Source: Pseudomonas subflava | GTDB taxonomy: Bacteria > Pseudomonadota > Gammaproteobacteria > Pseudomonadales > Pseudomonadaceae | Assembly: GCF_023823685.1 (NCBI RefSeq) | Contig: NZ_JAMXBF010000007.1 | Coordinates: forward strand, 186,001 to 250,000 | Reading direction: 5' to 3' | DNA length: 64,000 nucleotides | Part shown: in pieces, positions 56,867 to 64,000 of the stretch | How the letters are laid out: every line of letters begins with the position of its first letter | Numbering within the stretch: the first letter of the stretch is position 1 | The notes under the pieces: model-generated | Databases searched by the model: none | What the model was told of the DNA's origin: nothing | The model's input: the letters and a program-made list of their open reading frames with translations, nothing else | Program-made: the position numbers and the translations under genes

Positions 56867-58002
56867 TGCCCGCCCTCCTCGGTCGCTTCCACCTGGGGCT
56901 CGCTGCCCGGCTCGGCTTCATCCTCGGGCGCCAGCTCCGCGGCTTCGCGCCGCTTGAGGTAGGCCTGCAGGCTGCCCAGTGCGTCGTCCAGCCTCGGCAA
57001 GCGGGTCGTCACCGGCTGGCCGGACAACTCCTCGACGCGTTTGCGCAGCGCCTGCACGGCCTGATTGTCGCGATCGAAATAGCTGTCCAGCACATCGCCG
57101 GCAGACGCCAGGGCCTGGCGATAGACCTCCTGCTCGCCGTTGAGCGCGCCCCACTGAGCCTGTTCCAGGGCCAGCGCCAGGGTCAGGCGCACCTGCGCCA
57201 GGCTCTGCCCGGCCAGCTGCGGACGCACGTCCTGGTCGGCGTGCAGGTCGATGCGCACATAGCGCGACAGCTCCTGCCAGAGTTCTTCCCAGCGGCTGCT
57301 GTCGCTGGCGTTGACGCTGCTCTGCACCTCGGCCGGCAGGATGTATTCGGGGGCGAGCAGCTGCAGCTGGGCGGCCTGTTCGCGCAGGGCGGCCAGTTGC
57401 AGGAACAGGCCGGAGCGATCCAGTTGCGGCAGGCTGCGCAGGGCCTCCAGCACCTTGATCAGCTCGCCGCGGGCGGCGAAGGCCTGCGGGTCGTTCTGCG
57501 CCCGCAGGATGTCGTCGGCGCCCTGTACCAGAGCGACCGCACTCTCCACGTCCTGCAGCGCGGAGAGGCGCAGCATGGCCAGGCGCAGCAGGTGCTCGGC
57601 CTCGGCCAGGCGCCAGTCCTCGCGGCTCTTGCCGAGCACGCCGGAGAGGCTCTGGGCCAGGCGCTGCTGTTCGCCCTGCAGGGACACCAGCAGATCGCGC
57701 TGGGTGGCCAGGTCATCGGCGGTGGGCAGTCCGGCCAGGCGCTGGGCGACCCGGTTCTCGCTCTCCTCGACCTGCTGTTTGGCCACATCCCCGACTTGCC
57801 GCACCTGGCTCAACTGCTGCGCGGCCTGGCCTTGCTGCTGATACAGCTGCCAGGCACTCCAGCCGCCGACGCCGAGGCCGGCCAGGCCGATCAGCAGGGC
57901 CAGCCAGGCCGGGCCACTGCCTTTGGCGCTGGGCGCACGCGGCGGCTGTTCGACGGCGGGTTGCGGGGTCTGTTCGCTGATCTGCGGGGTGGTTTCGCTC
58001 AC
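56863..58002 (-). CDS. hemX: HemX, membrane-anchored protein of the heme operon
   Basis: A 379-residue protein with a Pro/Glu/Gln-rich N-terminus, one membrane helix (about residues 40-60: GPAWLALLIGLAGLGVG), a coiled-coil stretch (YQQQGQAAQQLSQVRQV) and an extended C-terminal helical domain with an acidic tail. I prefer the GTG at 58002, which has AAGGA 7 bp upstream and lies past the hemD stop. The ATG at 58020 would overlap hemD by 8 bp. It is not the uroporphyrinogen methyltransferase sometimes named HemX. Role: helper in heme synthesis. Confidence 0.85.
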   Translation of the reverse strand: MSETTPQISEQTPQPAVEQPPRAPSAKGSGPAWLALLIGLAGLGVGGWSAWQLYQQQGQAAQQLSQVRQVGDVAKQQVEESENRVAQRLAGLPTADDLATQRDLLVSLQGEQQRLAQSLSGVLGKSREDWRLAEAEHLLRLAMLRLSALQDVESAVALVQGADDILRAQNDPQAFAARGELIKVLEALRSLPQLDRSGLFLQLAALREQAAQLQLLAPEYILPAEVQSSVNASDSSRWEELWQELSRYVRIDLHADQDVRPQLAGQSLAQVRLTLALALEQAQWGALNGEQEVYRQALASAGDVLDSYFDRDNQAVQALRKRVEELSGQPVTTRLPRLDDALGSLQAYLKRREAAELAPEDEAEPGSEPQVEATEEGGQ

Positions 58003-58012
58003 GAGTCCTTCC

Positions 58013-58801
58013 TTATGCATCAGAGGCCGGCGCCGGATGGGCGCGCAGGGCCGCCAGAACAGCCGCAGCACTGGCGCCGCGACAATCGATGACCTGCCGG
58101 GCACCGGCCGCGCGGGCCAGTTCGGCCACCCGCGGGCTGGGTACCAGCAAGGGTAGCCGAGACAGCTTCGCCCAGGCACCGGCGGCCAGCTGGCGGAGGT
58201 TGTCCAGGCCCTGGGCGCTGCTCGCCAGCAGGGCGTTGAGGCGCTCGGCCTCGACCAGGCGCTCCAGCGTACCGGCAGGGTATTGAGGGCGCACGCGCCG
58301 ATAGAGTTCCAGATAGTCCACCTGTGCGCCACGCGTGCGCAGGGTCTCGGCGATCAGCTCGCGACCGCCCTCGCCGCGCATCAGCAGCACGCGCGGAGAC
58401 TCCGACCGCAGGACGTGGTCGAGTTCCGGCAGCGCCAGCAGCGCCTCGCTGTCGTCGCCGGCGCTCGGGCAGCAGGCCGCCAGGCCATGGGGCGCGAGAT
58501 GGTCGTCGAGGATCTGTGCGGTGGCGGCGCCGACGCTGAACCAGCGCAGTGTGGCCGGTGGTTGCGGCCAGTGACGACCGAGCAGATCGAGGCCCAGGCG
58601 TGCGGCCGACTTGCTCACCACGATCACCGCGCAGTAGCGATCCAGGTCCCGGATGAGGGCGCGCTGCTCGGACGTCTCCGCCAGCGCCTCGGTCTCCAGC
58701 AGTGGCAGGCTGCGGCTGAACACACCGGCCTCGGCCAGCGTGGCGGCCAGCGCCTCGCACTCGGCGGCCGGGCGGGTCAGCAGCAGGCGCCAGCCCGTCA
58801 C
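58013..58801 (-). CDS. hemD: Uroporphyrinogen-III synthase
   Basis: A 262-residue HemD that closes the linear tetrapyrrole with inversion of ring D. The family is weakly conserved. [20 protein letters not shown] at the start, [14 protein letters not shown] near residue 60 and [17 protein letters not shown] near residue 185 fit the two-domain fold. The GTG at 58801 overlaps the hemC stop (GTGA), and the frame upstream runs into hemC on another frame. Confidence 0.9.
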   Translation of the reverse strand: MTGWRLLLTRPAAECEALAATLAEAGVFSRSLPLLETEALAETSEQRALIRDLDRYCAVIVVSKSAARLGLDLLGRHWPQPPATLRWFSVGAATAQILDDHLAPHGLAACCPSAGDDSEALLALPELDHVLRSESPRVLLMRGEGGRELIAETLRTRGAQVDYLELYRRVRPQYPAGTLERLVEAERLNALLASSAQGLDNLRQLAAGAWAKLSRLPLLVPSPRVAELARAAGARQVIDCRGASAAAVLAALRAHPAPASDA

Positions 58802-59730
58802 TCGGCCGCGGCCTCGCCGTACACCGCCTTGAGGATGGCCTCGGCACCCTGGGCCAGCAGTTGCTCGGCCACCTGCACGCCGAGTACTTCGGCGTCTGTG
58901 CCACGGCCTTCGGCGCGCAACAGCAGGCCGCCATCGGGTTGACCGACCAGGCCGCGCAGCCACAGCTGCTCGCCTTCGAGCAGCGCATAGCAGGCGATCG
59001 GCACCTGGCAGCCGCCGTTGAGGCGCTTGTTCAACGCGCGCTCGGCGTTGACCCGCTGCGCGGTCTCGGCGTGGTGCAGCGGCGCCAGCAGCGCATGGAT
59101 CTCGGCATCGGCGGTGCGGCACTCGATGCCCACGGCGCCCTGGCCACCGGCCGGCAGGCTGTCGTCGACGCTGATCGAGGAGCGGATGCGCGCCTCGAAT
59201 CCGAGGCGGATCAGGCCGGCGGCGGCGAGGATGATGGCGTCGTATTCGCCGACGTCCAGCTTGGCCAGGCGGGTGTTCACGTTGCCGCGCAGGAAGTGGA
59301 TCTTCAGGTCCGGTCGGCGCGCCAGCAGCTGGGCCTGGCGACGCAGGCTGGAGGTGCCGACCACGCTGCCGGAGGGCAGGGCCTCGAGGCTGTCGTAGGT
59401 GTTGGAGACGAATGCGTCGCGCGGGTCTTCGCGCTCGCAGATGCAGAACAGGCCGAGGCCCTCGGGGAAGTCCATCGGCACGTCCTTCATGGAGTGCACG
59501 GCGATATCGGCCTCATGCTCCAGCAGGGCGGTCTCCAGCTCCTTCACGAACAGGCCCTTGCCGCCGATCTTCGCCAGCGGCGCGTCGAGCAGCTTGTCGC
59601 CGCGACTGACCATGGGCACCAGGCCGACCTTCAGCCCCGGATGGGCCTGCTCCAGGCGGGCTTTGACGTACTCGGCCTGCCACAGGGCCAGGGCGCTCTT
59701 ACGGGTGGCGATGCGGATTTCGCGGGGCAT
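58798..59730 (-). CDS. hemC: Hydroxymethylbilane synthase (porphobilinogen deaminase)
   Basis: A 310-residue enzyme that polymerises four porphobilinogens. The dipyrromethane-cofactor cysteine is in [12 protein letters not shown] near residue 240, the catalytic aspartate in HSMKDVPMD near residue 82, and the arginine-rich phosphate-binding part is in [12 protein letters not shown] and [12 protein letters not shown]. The ATG at 59730 ([12 protein letters not shown]) is preferred over the TTG 6 bp upstream. It heads hemCDXY. Confidence 0.97.
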   Translation of the reverse strand: MPREIRIATRKSALALWQAEYVKARLEQAHPGLKVGLVPMVSRGDKLLDAPLAKIGGKGLFVKELETALLEHEADIAVHSMKDVPMDFPEGLGLFCICEREDPRDAFVSNTYDSLEALPSGSVVGTSSLRRQAQLLARRPDLKIHFLRGNVNTRLAKLDVGEYDAIILAAAGLIRLGFEARIRSSISVDDSLPAGGQGAVGIECRTADAEIHALLAPLHHAETAQRVNAERALNKRLNGGCQVPIACYALLEGEQLWLRGLVGQPDGGLLLRAEGRGTDAEVLGVQVAEQLLAQGAEAILKAVYGEAAAE

Positions 59731-59820
59731 GGGCAATTCCAGAAAGCGGACTGCCGCGGATGATAACAGGATGGCCGGCGCACGCCCGCAGCCCTGTCGC
59801 CGCAGGCAGCGCCGCCGGCG

Positions 59821-60570
59821 TCAGAGGCTGTGCATCAGCTTGCGCACACCGGCCACGTGGCGGCGGCTGACGGTCAGCGCGTCGGCACCGAGGCCCTTGA
59901 GGTAGAGCTGGAAGTGACCGAGCGGCGTGCGCTGCAGGCGCTCGATGCGTTCGCGGGCCACCAGGGCGTTGCGGTGGATGCGCACGAAGCGATCGCCGAA
60001 CTCGTCTTCCAGCGCCTTCAGCGGCTCGTCGAGCAGCACTTCGCCGCCCTCGTGGCGCAGGGTCACGTACTTGTGGTCGGCGATGAAGAAGATCACCTGC
60101 TCCAGCGGGATCAGCTCGATGCCCTTGCGGGTACGCGCGCTGATATGGCTGCGCGGACCGGCGCCGTTGCCGCCGGCCGCCGGGCGGGTGAGCGCGGCGA
60201 GCTGTACCCGGTTGGGCCGCTCGGCCTTCTTCAGCGCGGCCGCCAGGGCCTCGGGGCGGACCGGTTTGACCAGGTAGCCAACGGCGCTGACGTCGAAGGC
60301 CTCCAGGGCGAATTCATCGTGGGCGGTGCAGAAGATCACGGCCGGCGGCGCCTCGCGCTCGCACAGTCTGCCCGCCACCTGCAGGCCATCGAGGCCGGGC
60401 ATGCGGATGTCCAGCAGGACCACGTCCGGTCGCAGGCTGTCGATCAGCGTCAGGGCCTCCTCGCCATTGCTGGCCGAGGGCTCGAGGACACGGTATCCCT
60501 CGAGCTCGCCGACCATGCGGGCCAGTCGCTCGCGGGCAAGGGGTTCGTCATCGACGATCAGCACATTCAT
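59821..60570 (-). CDS. algR: Response regulator AlgR (LytTR DNA-binding)
   Basis: A 249-residue regulator. The receiver domain (residues 1-120) has the acidic pocket IVDDE, phosphoacceptor D54 in VVLLDIRMPGLDG and the invariant lysine in YLVKPVRP. The LytTR domain (about 140-248) has FIADHKYVTLRHEGGE and RFVRIHRNALVARE. AlgR controls alginate, twitching pili and virulence genes in P. aeruginosa. Its ATG at 60570 overlaps the algZ stop by 4 bp, typical of a sensor-regulator pair. Confidence 0.96.
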   Translation of the reverse strand: MNVLIVDDEPLARERLARMVGELEGYRVLEPSASNGEEALTLIDSLRPDVVLLDIRMPGLDGLQVAGRLCEREAPPAVIFCTAHDEFALEAFDVSAVGYLVKPVRPEALAAALKKAERPNRVQLAALTRPAAGGNGAGPRSHISARTRKGIELIPLEQVIFFIADHKYVTLRHEGGEVLLDEPLKALEDEFGDRFVRIHRNALVARERIERLQRTPLGHFQLYLKGLGADALTVSRRHVAGVRKLMHSL

Positions 60571-61649
60571 ATTGCTCGGGCTTCCTGCATGAGTCTCGAA
60601 CAAGGATAGCGTAGACAGGTGAAGTGGCGCCCGTCACGGCGGTCCACGCTGAGACTCGCGGCGGGACCGAAAAGTGCCGCCAGTCGCGCGTCGATGTTCA
60701 TCAGCGCCTGATGGGTCCCGCGTGACGGTTGCCGCTCGGTGCTCTCCTGGAACGGGTTGCTCACGCAGAGCTGGAACACCCCTTCCCGGTAACTCGCCTC
60801 GATCCGCACCAGCCCGCCCTCGATGCGCGGCTGGATGCCATAGATCAAGGCATTCTCAAGCAGCGGCTGCAGGGTCAGCTGGGGAATCGGCAGATCCATT
60901 GGCACCTCATCCACCTGCCACTCCAACTGTAGTCGCTCGCCGAGCCGATAGTGTTCGATCGACAGATATCGCCTTGCCAGCTCCAGTTCCTCGCTCCACG
61001 GCACCAGCGTGCCGGGCTTGGCCAGGCTGGCGCGGAACAGGTCGGAGAGATCGAGCACCGCCTGCTCGGCCTTGTTCGGGTCGATGGCCACCAGGCTGGC
61101 GATGCTGTTCAGGCTGTTGAACAGAAAATGCGGGCGGATACGCGCCTGCAGCGACTCGATGCGCGCCTTGAGCTCAGCCTGCTGCTGCCGGCGCCATTGG
61201 CTCTGCAGGTAGAAGTAGCGCAGCATCAGCGCCGACATGATCAACGCGATCAGCGAATGGCGCAGATACAGGTTGACCTCGCCGTCGCGCGGCAACGGGC
61301 CACCCAGTTCGTAGTAGTCGGCCACCGCCGTGCCGGCCAGGGTCAGCCCCACCACCATGCCGCAGCACAGCACCCCGGCGAGCGCCGCACGCAGGCGCGC
61401 CAGCAACGGCCGCAGGCGACACAGCAGCGCGGCCGAGAGCAGCACGATCCACTGCACGAACAGCGAGGTCAGCGCCAGGCGCACCCAGTTGAAGCCGGGC
61501 AGCATCGGCTCGGCCAGCACCAGCACCAGCACCAGCAGCTCGGCCAGCAGCACCAGGCTGAGCAGCGCCTCGGGCTCGCACAGTTCCGGGAGGAAGAAAT
61601 CGTCGTCCGGGGCGAGCGTCTGCCCCTTGTTGAACCAGTGGATCTTCAT
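60567..61649 (-). CDS. algZ: Sensor protein AlgZ/FimS (LytS-type histidine kinase)
   Basis: A 360-residue membrane sensor. Six hydrophobic helices cover about residues 32-155. The kinase part has the LytS-type phospho-His in [17 protein letters not shown] near residue 185 and an N-box-like [12 protein letters not shown] near residue 262; classical G boxes are poorly formed, as known for this family. The ATG at 61649 gives MKIHWFNKG. It is coupled to algR. It lies divergent from argH across 208 bp. Confidence 0.94.
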   Translation of the reverse strand: MKIHWFNKGQTLAPDDDFFLPELCEPEALLSLVLLAELLVLVLVLAEPMLPGFNWVRLALTSLFVQWIVLLSAALLCRLRPLLARLRAALAGVLCCGMVVGLTLAGTAVADYYELGGPLPRDGEVNLYLRHSLIALIMSALMLRYFYLQSQWRRQQQAELKARIESLQARIRPHFLFNSLNSIASLVAIDPNKAEQAVLDLSDLFRASLAKPGTLVPWSEELELARRYLSIEHYRLGERLQLEWQVDEVPMDLPIPQLTLQPLLENALIYGIQPRIEGGLVRIEASYREGVFQLCVSNPFQESTERQPSRGTHQALMNIDARLAALFGPAASLSVDRRDGRHFTCLRYPCSRLMQEARAI

Positions 61650-61772
61650 CCGCGCAGTTTCCTCGCGTGCGCACCGAGGCGGCAAGCCAGAGCGCTCCGG
61701 TCGGGCCAAAACGGGGCTCCAAATGCCGCCTTCCGGCGAAAACTGTGACGCGCCCTGCAGATCGGCGCGGCC

Positions 61773-61800
61773 TCGGTTTTCCCGGCAAGGCTGTTATTAT
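61773..61800 (+). promoter_or_regulatory. Candidate argH promoter
   Basis: A good -10, TATTAT (61795-61800), follows a weak -35 TCGGTT (61773-61778) at 16 bp. It would give a leader of about 50 nt. Confidence 0.45.
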
Positions 61801-61857
61801 CGACGCACTTTGTCCGTTCCGCAGGCGCCGCGCCTGCCCAGTCCCGCGAGTTCTGCC

Positions 61858-63252
61858 ATGAGCCTTGAGAAGACCAACCAGTCCTGGGGCGGCCGCTTCA
61901 GCGAGCCCGTCGACGCCTTCGTCGCCCGCTTCACCGCCTCCGTCGACTTCGACAAGCGCCTCTACCGCCACGACATCATGGGTTCCATCGCCCACGCCAG
62001 CATGCTGGCCAAGGTCGGCGTGCTGACCGCGGAAGAACGCGACGCCATCGAAGCGGGCCTCAAGCAGATCCAGGGCGAAATCGAGGCCGGCGAGTTCGAT
62101 TGGCGCGTCGACCTGGAAGACGTGCACATGAACATTGAGGCGCGCCTGACCGACCGCATCGGCGTCACCGGCAAGAAGCTGCACACCGGCCGTAGCCGCA
62201 ACGACCAGGTGGCCACCGATATCCGCCTGTGGCTGCGCGACGAGATCGACCTGATCCTGGCCGAAGTCACCCGCCTGCAGCAGGGCCTGCTCGATCTGGC
62301 CGAGGCCGAAGCCGACACCATCATGCCCGGTTTCACCCACCTGCAGACCGCGCAACCGGTGACCTTCGGCCATCACCTGCTGGCCTGGTTCGAGATGCTG
62401 TCGCGCGACTACGAACGCCTGGTCGACTGCCGCAAGCGGGTCAACCGCATGCCGCTGGGCTCGGCCGCGCTGGCCGGCACCACCTACCCGATCGACCGCG
62501 AGATCACCGCCGAGCTGCTGGGCTTCGATCAGGTCGGCGGCAACTCGCTGGACGGCGTGTCCGATCGCGACTTCGCCATCGAATTCTGCGCCGCCGCCTC
62601 GCTGGCCATGATGCACCTGTCGCGCTTCTCCGAAGAGCTGGTGCTGTGGACCTCGGCGCAGTTCCAGTTCATCGACCTGCCCGACCGCTTCTGCACCGGC
62701 TCCTCGATCATGCCGCAGAAGAAGAACCCGGACGTACCGGAGCTGGTACGCGGCAAGACCGGTCGCGTGTTCGGCGCCCTGACCGGCCTGCTGACCCTGA
62801 TGAAGGGCCAGCCGCTGGCCTACAACAAGGACAACCAGGAAGACAAGGAACCGCTGTTCGACGCCGCCGACACCCTGCGCGACAGCCTGCGCGCCTTCGC
62901 CGACATGGTCCCGGCGATCAAGCCCAAGCGCGAGATCATGCGCGAGGCGGCCCGCCGCGGCTTCTCCACCGCCACCGACCTGGCCGACTACCTGGTACGC
63001 AAGGGCCTGCCCTTCCGCGACTGCCACGAGATCGTCGGCCACGCTGTGAAGTACGGCGTCGACAGCGGCAAGGATCTGGCCGAGATGAGCCTGGACGAAC
63101 TGCGCCAGTTCAGCGACCAGATCGGCGACGACGTGTTCGCCGTGCTGACCCTGGAAGGCTCGGTCAACGCCCGCGACCATATCGGCGGCACCGCACCGAA
63201 CCAGGTCCGCGCCGCCGTGGCGCGGGGCAAGGAATTGCTGGCTACGCGCTGA
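61858..63252 (+). CDS. argH: Argininosuccinate lyase
   Basis: A 464-residue enzyme, the standard length, that splits argininosuccinate to arginine and fumarate. The superfamily signature [12 protein letters not shown] near residue 282 carries the catalytic serine. [12 protein letters not shown] near residue 112 and [13 protein letters not shown] [13 protein letters not shown] near residue 160 carry the general-base histidine region. The ATG at 61858 gives [14 protein letters not shown]. It is divergent from algZ. Confidence 0.98.
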   Translation: MSLEKTNQSWGGRFSEPVDAFVARFTASVDFDKRLYRHDIMGSIAHASMLAKVGVLTAEERDAIEAGLKQIQGEIEAGEFDWRVDLEDVHMNIEARLTDRIGVTGKKLHTGRSRNDQVATDIRLWLRDEIDLILAEVTRLQQGLLDLAEAEADTIMPGFTHLQTAQPVTFGHHLLAWFEMLSRDYERLVDCRKRVNRMPLGSAALAGTTYPIDREITAELLGFDQVGGNSLDGVSDRDFAIEFCAAASLAMMHLSRFSEELVLWTSAQFQFIDLPDRFCTGSSIMPQKKNPDVPELVRGKTGRVFGALTGLLTLMKGQPLAYNKDNQEDKEPLFDAADTLRDSLRAFADMVPAIKPKREIMREAARRGFSTATDLADYLVRKGLPFRDCHEIVGHAVKYGVDSGKDLAEMSLDELRQFSDQIGDDVFAVLTLEGSVNARDHIGGTAPNQVRAAVARGKELLATR

Positions 63253-63278
63253 TCGCCATACCGGGAAAGGGAATTCCG

Positions 63279-63536
63279 ATGGATGCACTGCTGCATGGCC
63301 TGGGCGCGCTGCTCAGGTGGCTGGTCTTTGGGCTGATCCAGGGGCTGCTCGAATGGCTCTTCCTCCATCTCTGCTATGCCCTGGGCTGGCTGGCAATGCG
63401 CCTGCTGACCCTGGGTCGCCATCCGCGCCAGCCCCTGCGCCAGGCCGACCCGGACGTACCGCGCAACGTCTGGATCATCGCCCTCGGCTTCATCTGCCTG
63501 GTCGGCCTGGTGGTCGGCCTCATTCGCAATGGCTGA
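63279..63536 (+). CDS. Small membrane protein of unknown function
   Basis: An 85-residue protein with two long hydrophobic segments (about residues 5-45, probably two helices, and 65-83) and a basic loop (RHPRQPLRQADP). The ATG at 63279 follows GGGAAAGGG, 26 bp after argH. It probably shares the argH transcript. I do not recognise the family. Confidence 0.7.
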   Translation: MDALLHGLGALLRWLVFGLIQGLLEWLFLHLCYALGWLAMRLLTLGRHPRQPLRQADPDVPRNVWIIALGFICLVGLVVGLIRNG

Positions 63537-63555
63537 ACACTTCGAGAACTTTCCC

Positions 63556-64000
63556 ATGAGCCTGTATATCCGCCCCGCCACCCCCGACGACGCCGCGCTG
63601 ATCCTGCGCTTCATCACCGATCTGGCCATCTACGAGAAGGCCGAGCACGAGGTGAAGACCGATGTGGCCGGCATCCGCGACAGCCTGTTCGGTGACGGCT
63701 CGACCACCCAGGCGCTGATCTGCGAGCGCGACGGCGCGCCGATCGGCTACGCCGTCTACTTCTTCAACTACTCCACCTGGCTCGGCAAGCACGGCCTGTA
63801 CCTGGAAGATCTCTACGTCGACCCGGCGCATCGCGGCTGCGGCGCCGGCAAGGCGCTGCTGCAGCATCTGGCGCGGATCGCCGTGGCGCGCGGCTGCGGG
63901 CGCTTCGAGTGGGCGGTACTGGACTGGAACCAGCCGGCCATCGACTTCTACGAATCCTTCGGCGCCCGCCCGCAGGACGAATGGACCACCTACCGCCTGA
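63556..64000 (+). CDS. GNAT-family N-acetyltransferase (truncated by the window end)
   Basis: The first 148 codons of an acetyltransferase; the frame is still open at the last base. The acetyl-CoA-binding motif is DLYVDPAHRGCGAGKALLQHL near residue 90, seen here as DLYVDPAHRG and GAGKALLQHL, and ending strands are DWNQPAIDFYESFGA. The ATG at 63556 opens MSLYIRPATPDD. An in-frame ATG at 63529 overlaps the previous gene and is less likely. The substrate (an amine, polyamine or thialysine-like amino acid) is unknown. Confidence 0.85.
   Translation, partial: MSLYIRPATPDDAALILRFITDLAIYEKAEHEVKTDVAGIRDSLFGDGSTTQALICERDGAPIGYAVYFFNYSTWLGKHGLYLEDLYVDPAHRGCGAGKALLQHLARIAVARGCGRFEWAVLDWNQPAIDFYESFGARPQDEWTTYRL

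Noticed and set aside
61730..61765. Vfr/CRP-like half site TGTGA upstream of algZ
   Set aside because: Only the left half (TGTGA) is present; no matching TCACA at proper distance.
61174..63288. A 704-codon open frame on the minus strand across argH and algZ
   Set aside because: Shadow of argH and of another frame of algZ; no start signals or domains.

Overview
The window is GC-rich, densely coded chromosomal DNA of a Pseudomonas. The evidence is an AlgZ/AlgR/AlgQ/AlgP regulator set beside hemCDXY, a LaoRCBA-type long-chain alcohol oxidation operon, and gene order that, as I remember strain PAO1, matches two of its blocks. I see no rRNA, tRNA, CRISPR array, transposase or prophage genes. Most long open frames on the strand opposite real genes are GC-driven shadows and are omitted.

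Layout. (1) 1-12.8 kb: end of a YheT-type hydrolase; laoR facing laoC-laoB-laoA; a frameshifted small membrane gene; coaD; ferredoxin; ggt; a secreted protein; a PlsC-like acyltransferase; mutM; an HDOD protein; pfpI; an RlmI-type methyltransferase. (2) 12.9-13.7 kb: a secreted polyester hydrolase (cutinase/lipase) whose mature numbering and S126-D176-H206 triad match the Pseudomonas mendocina cutinase. (3) 14.2-22.8 kb: ilvD, a phosphodiesterase, a YitT protein, folA, glpQ, a DUF2868/DUF3482 membrane protein-GTPase pair and an unknown coiled-coil protein. (4) 22.8-24.7 kb: a DMT exporter divergent from a LysR regulator. (5) 24.9-32.7 kb: a 2-aminoethylphosphonate (AEP) cluster with a LysR regulator, ABC transporter (ATPase, fused permease, binding protein), PhnX, an HpnW-type FAD oxidoreductase and a PhnZ-like HD oxygenase. 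The transaminase PhnW is absent, which suggests oxidative entry into the pathway. (6) 32.7-35.9 kb: thyA, lgt, a TauE-type permease and an NRDE protein. (7) 36-39.8 kb: mixed genes including a PHD-like 2-oxoglutarate oxygenase and a DUF523 protein. (8) 39.9-64 kb: ppk, hemB, a sterol-desaturase-like enzyme, elbB, a thioesterase, a repeat tract, a DUF188 protein, a cytochrome c-FTR1 iron permease, a LysE exporter, an MscS-like channel, an ABC-F ATPase, algP, an FKBP, algQ, dsbH, hemY-hemX-hemD-hemC, algR-algZ, argH, a small membrane protein and a truncated GNAT acetyltransferase.

Blocks 1-6 run opposite to the PAO1 PA0340-PA0368 order and block 8 runs with PA5242-PA5264. In PAO1 these lie at similar distances from oriC on opposite sides, so the middle of the window may hold an origin-symmetric inversion joint (inference from memory of PAO1). 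Palindromic intergenic repeats of several families occur throughout. The most notable ones are at 45.86-46.36 kb, where the 3' end of the thioesterase gene has been copied with a REP-like hairpin, and at both ends of the AEP structural genes.
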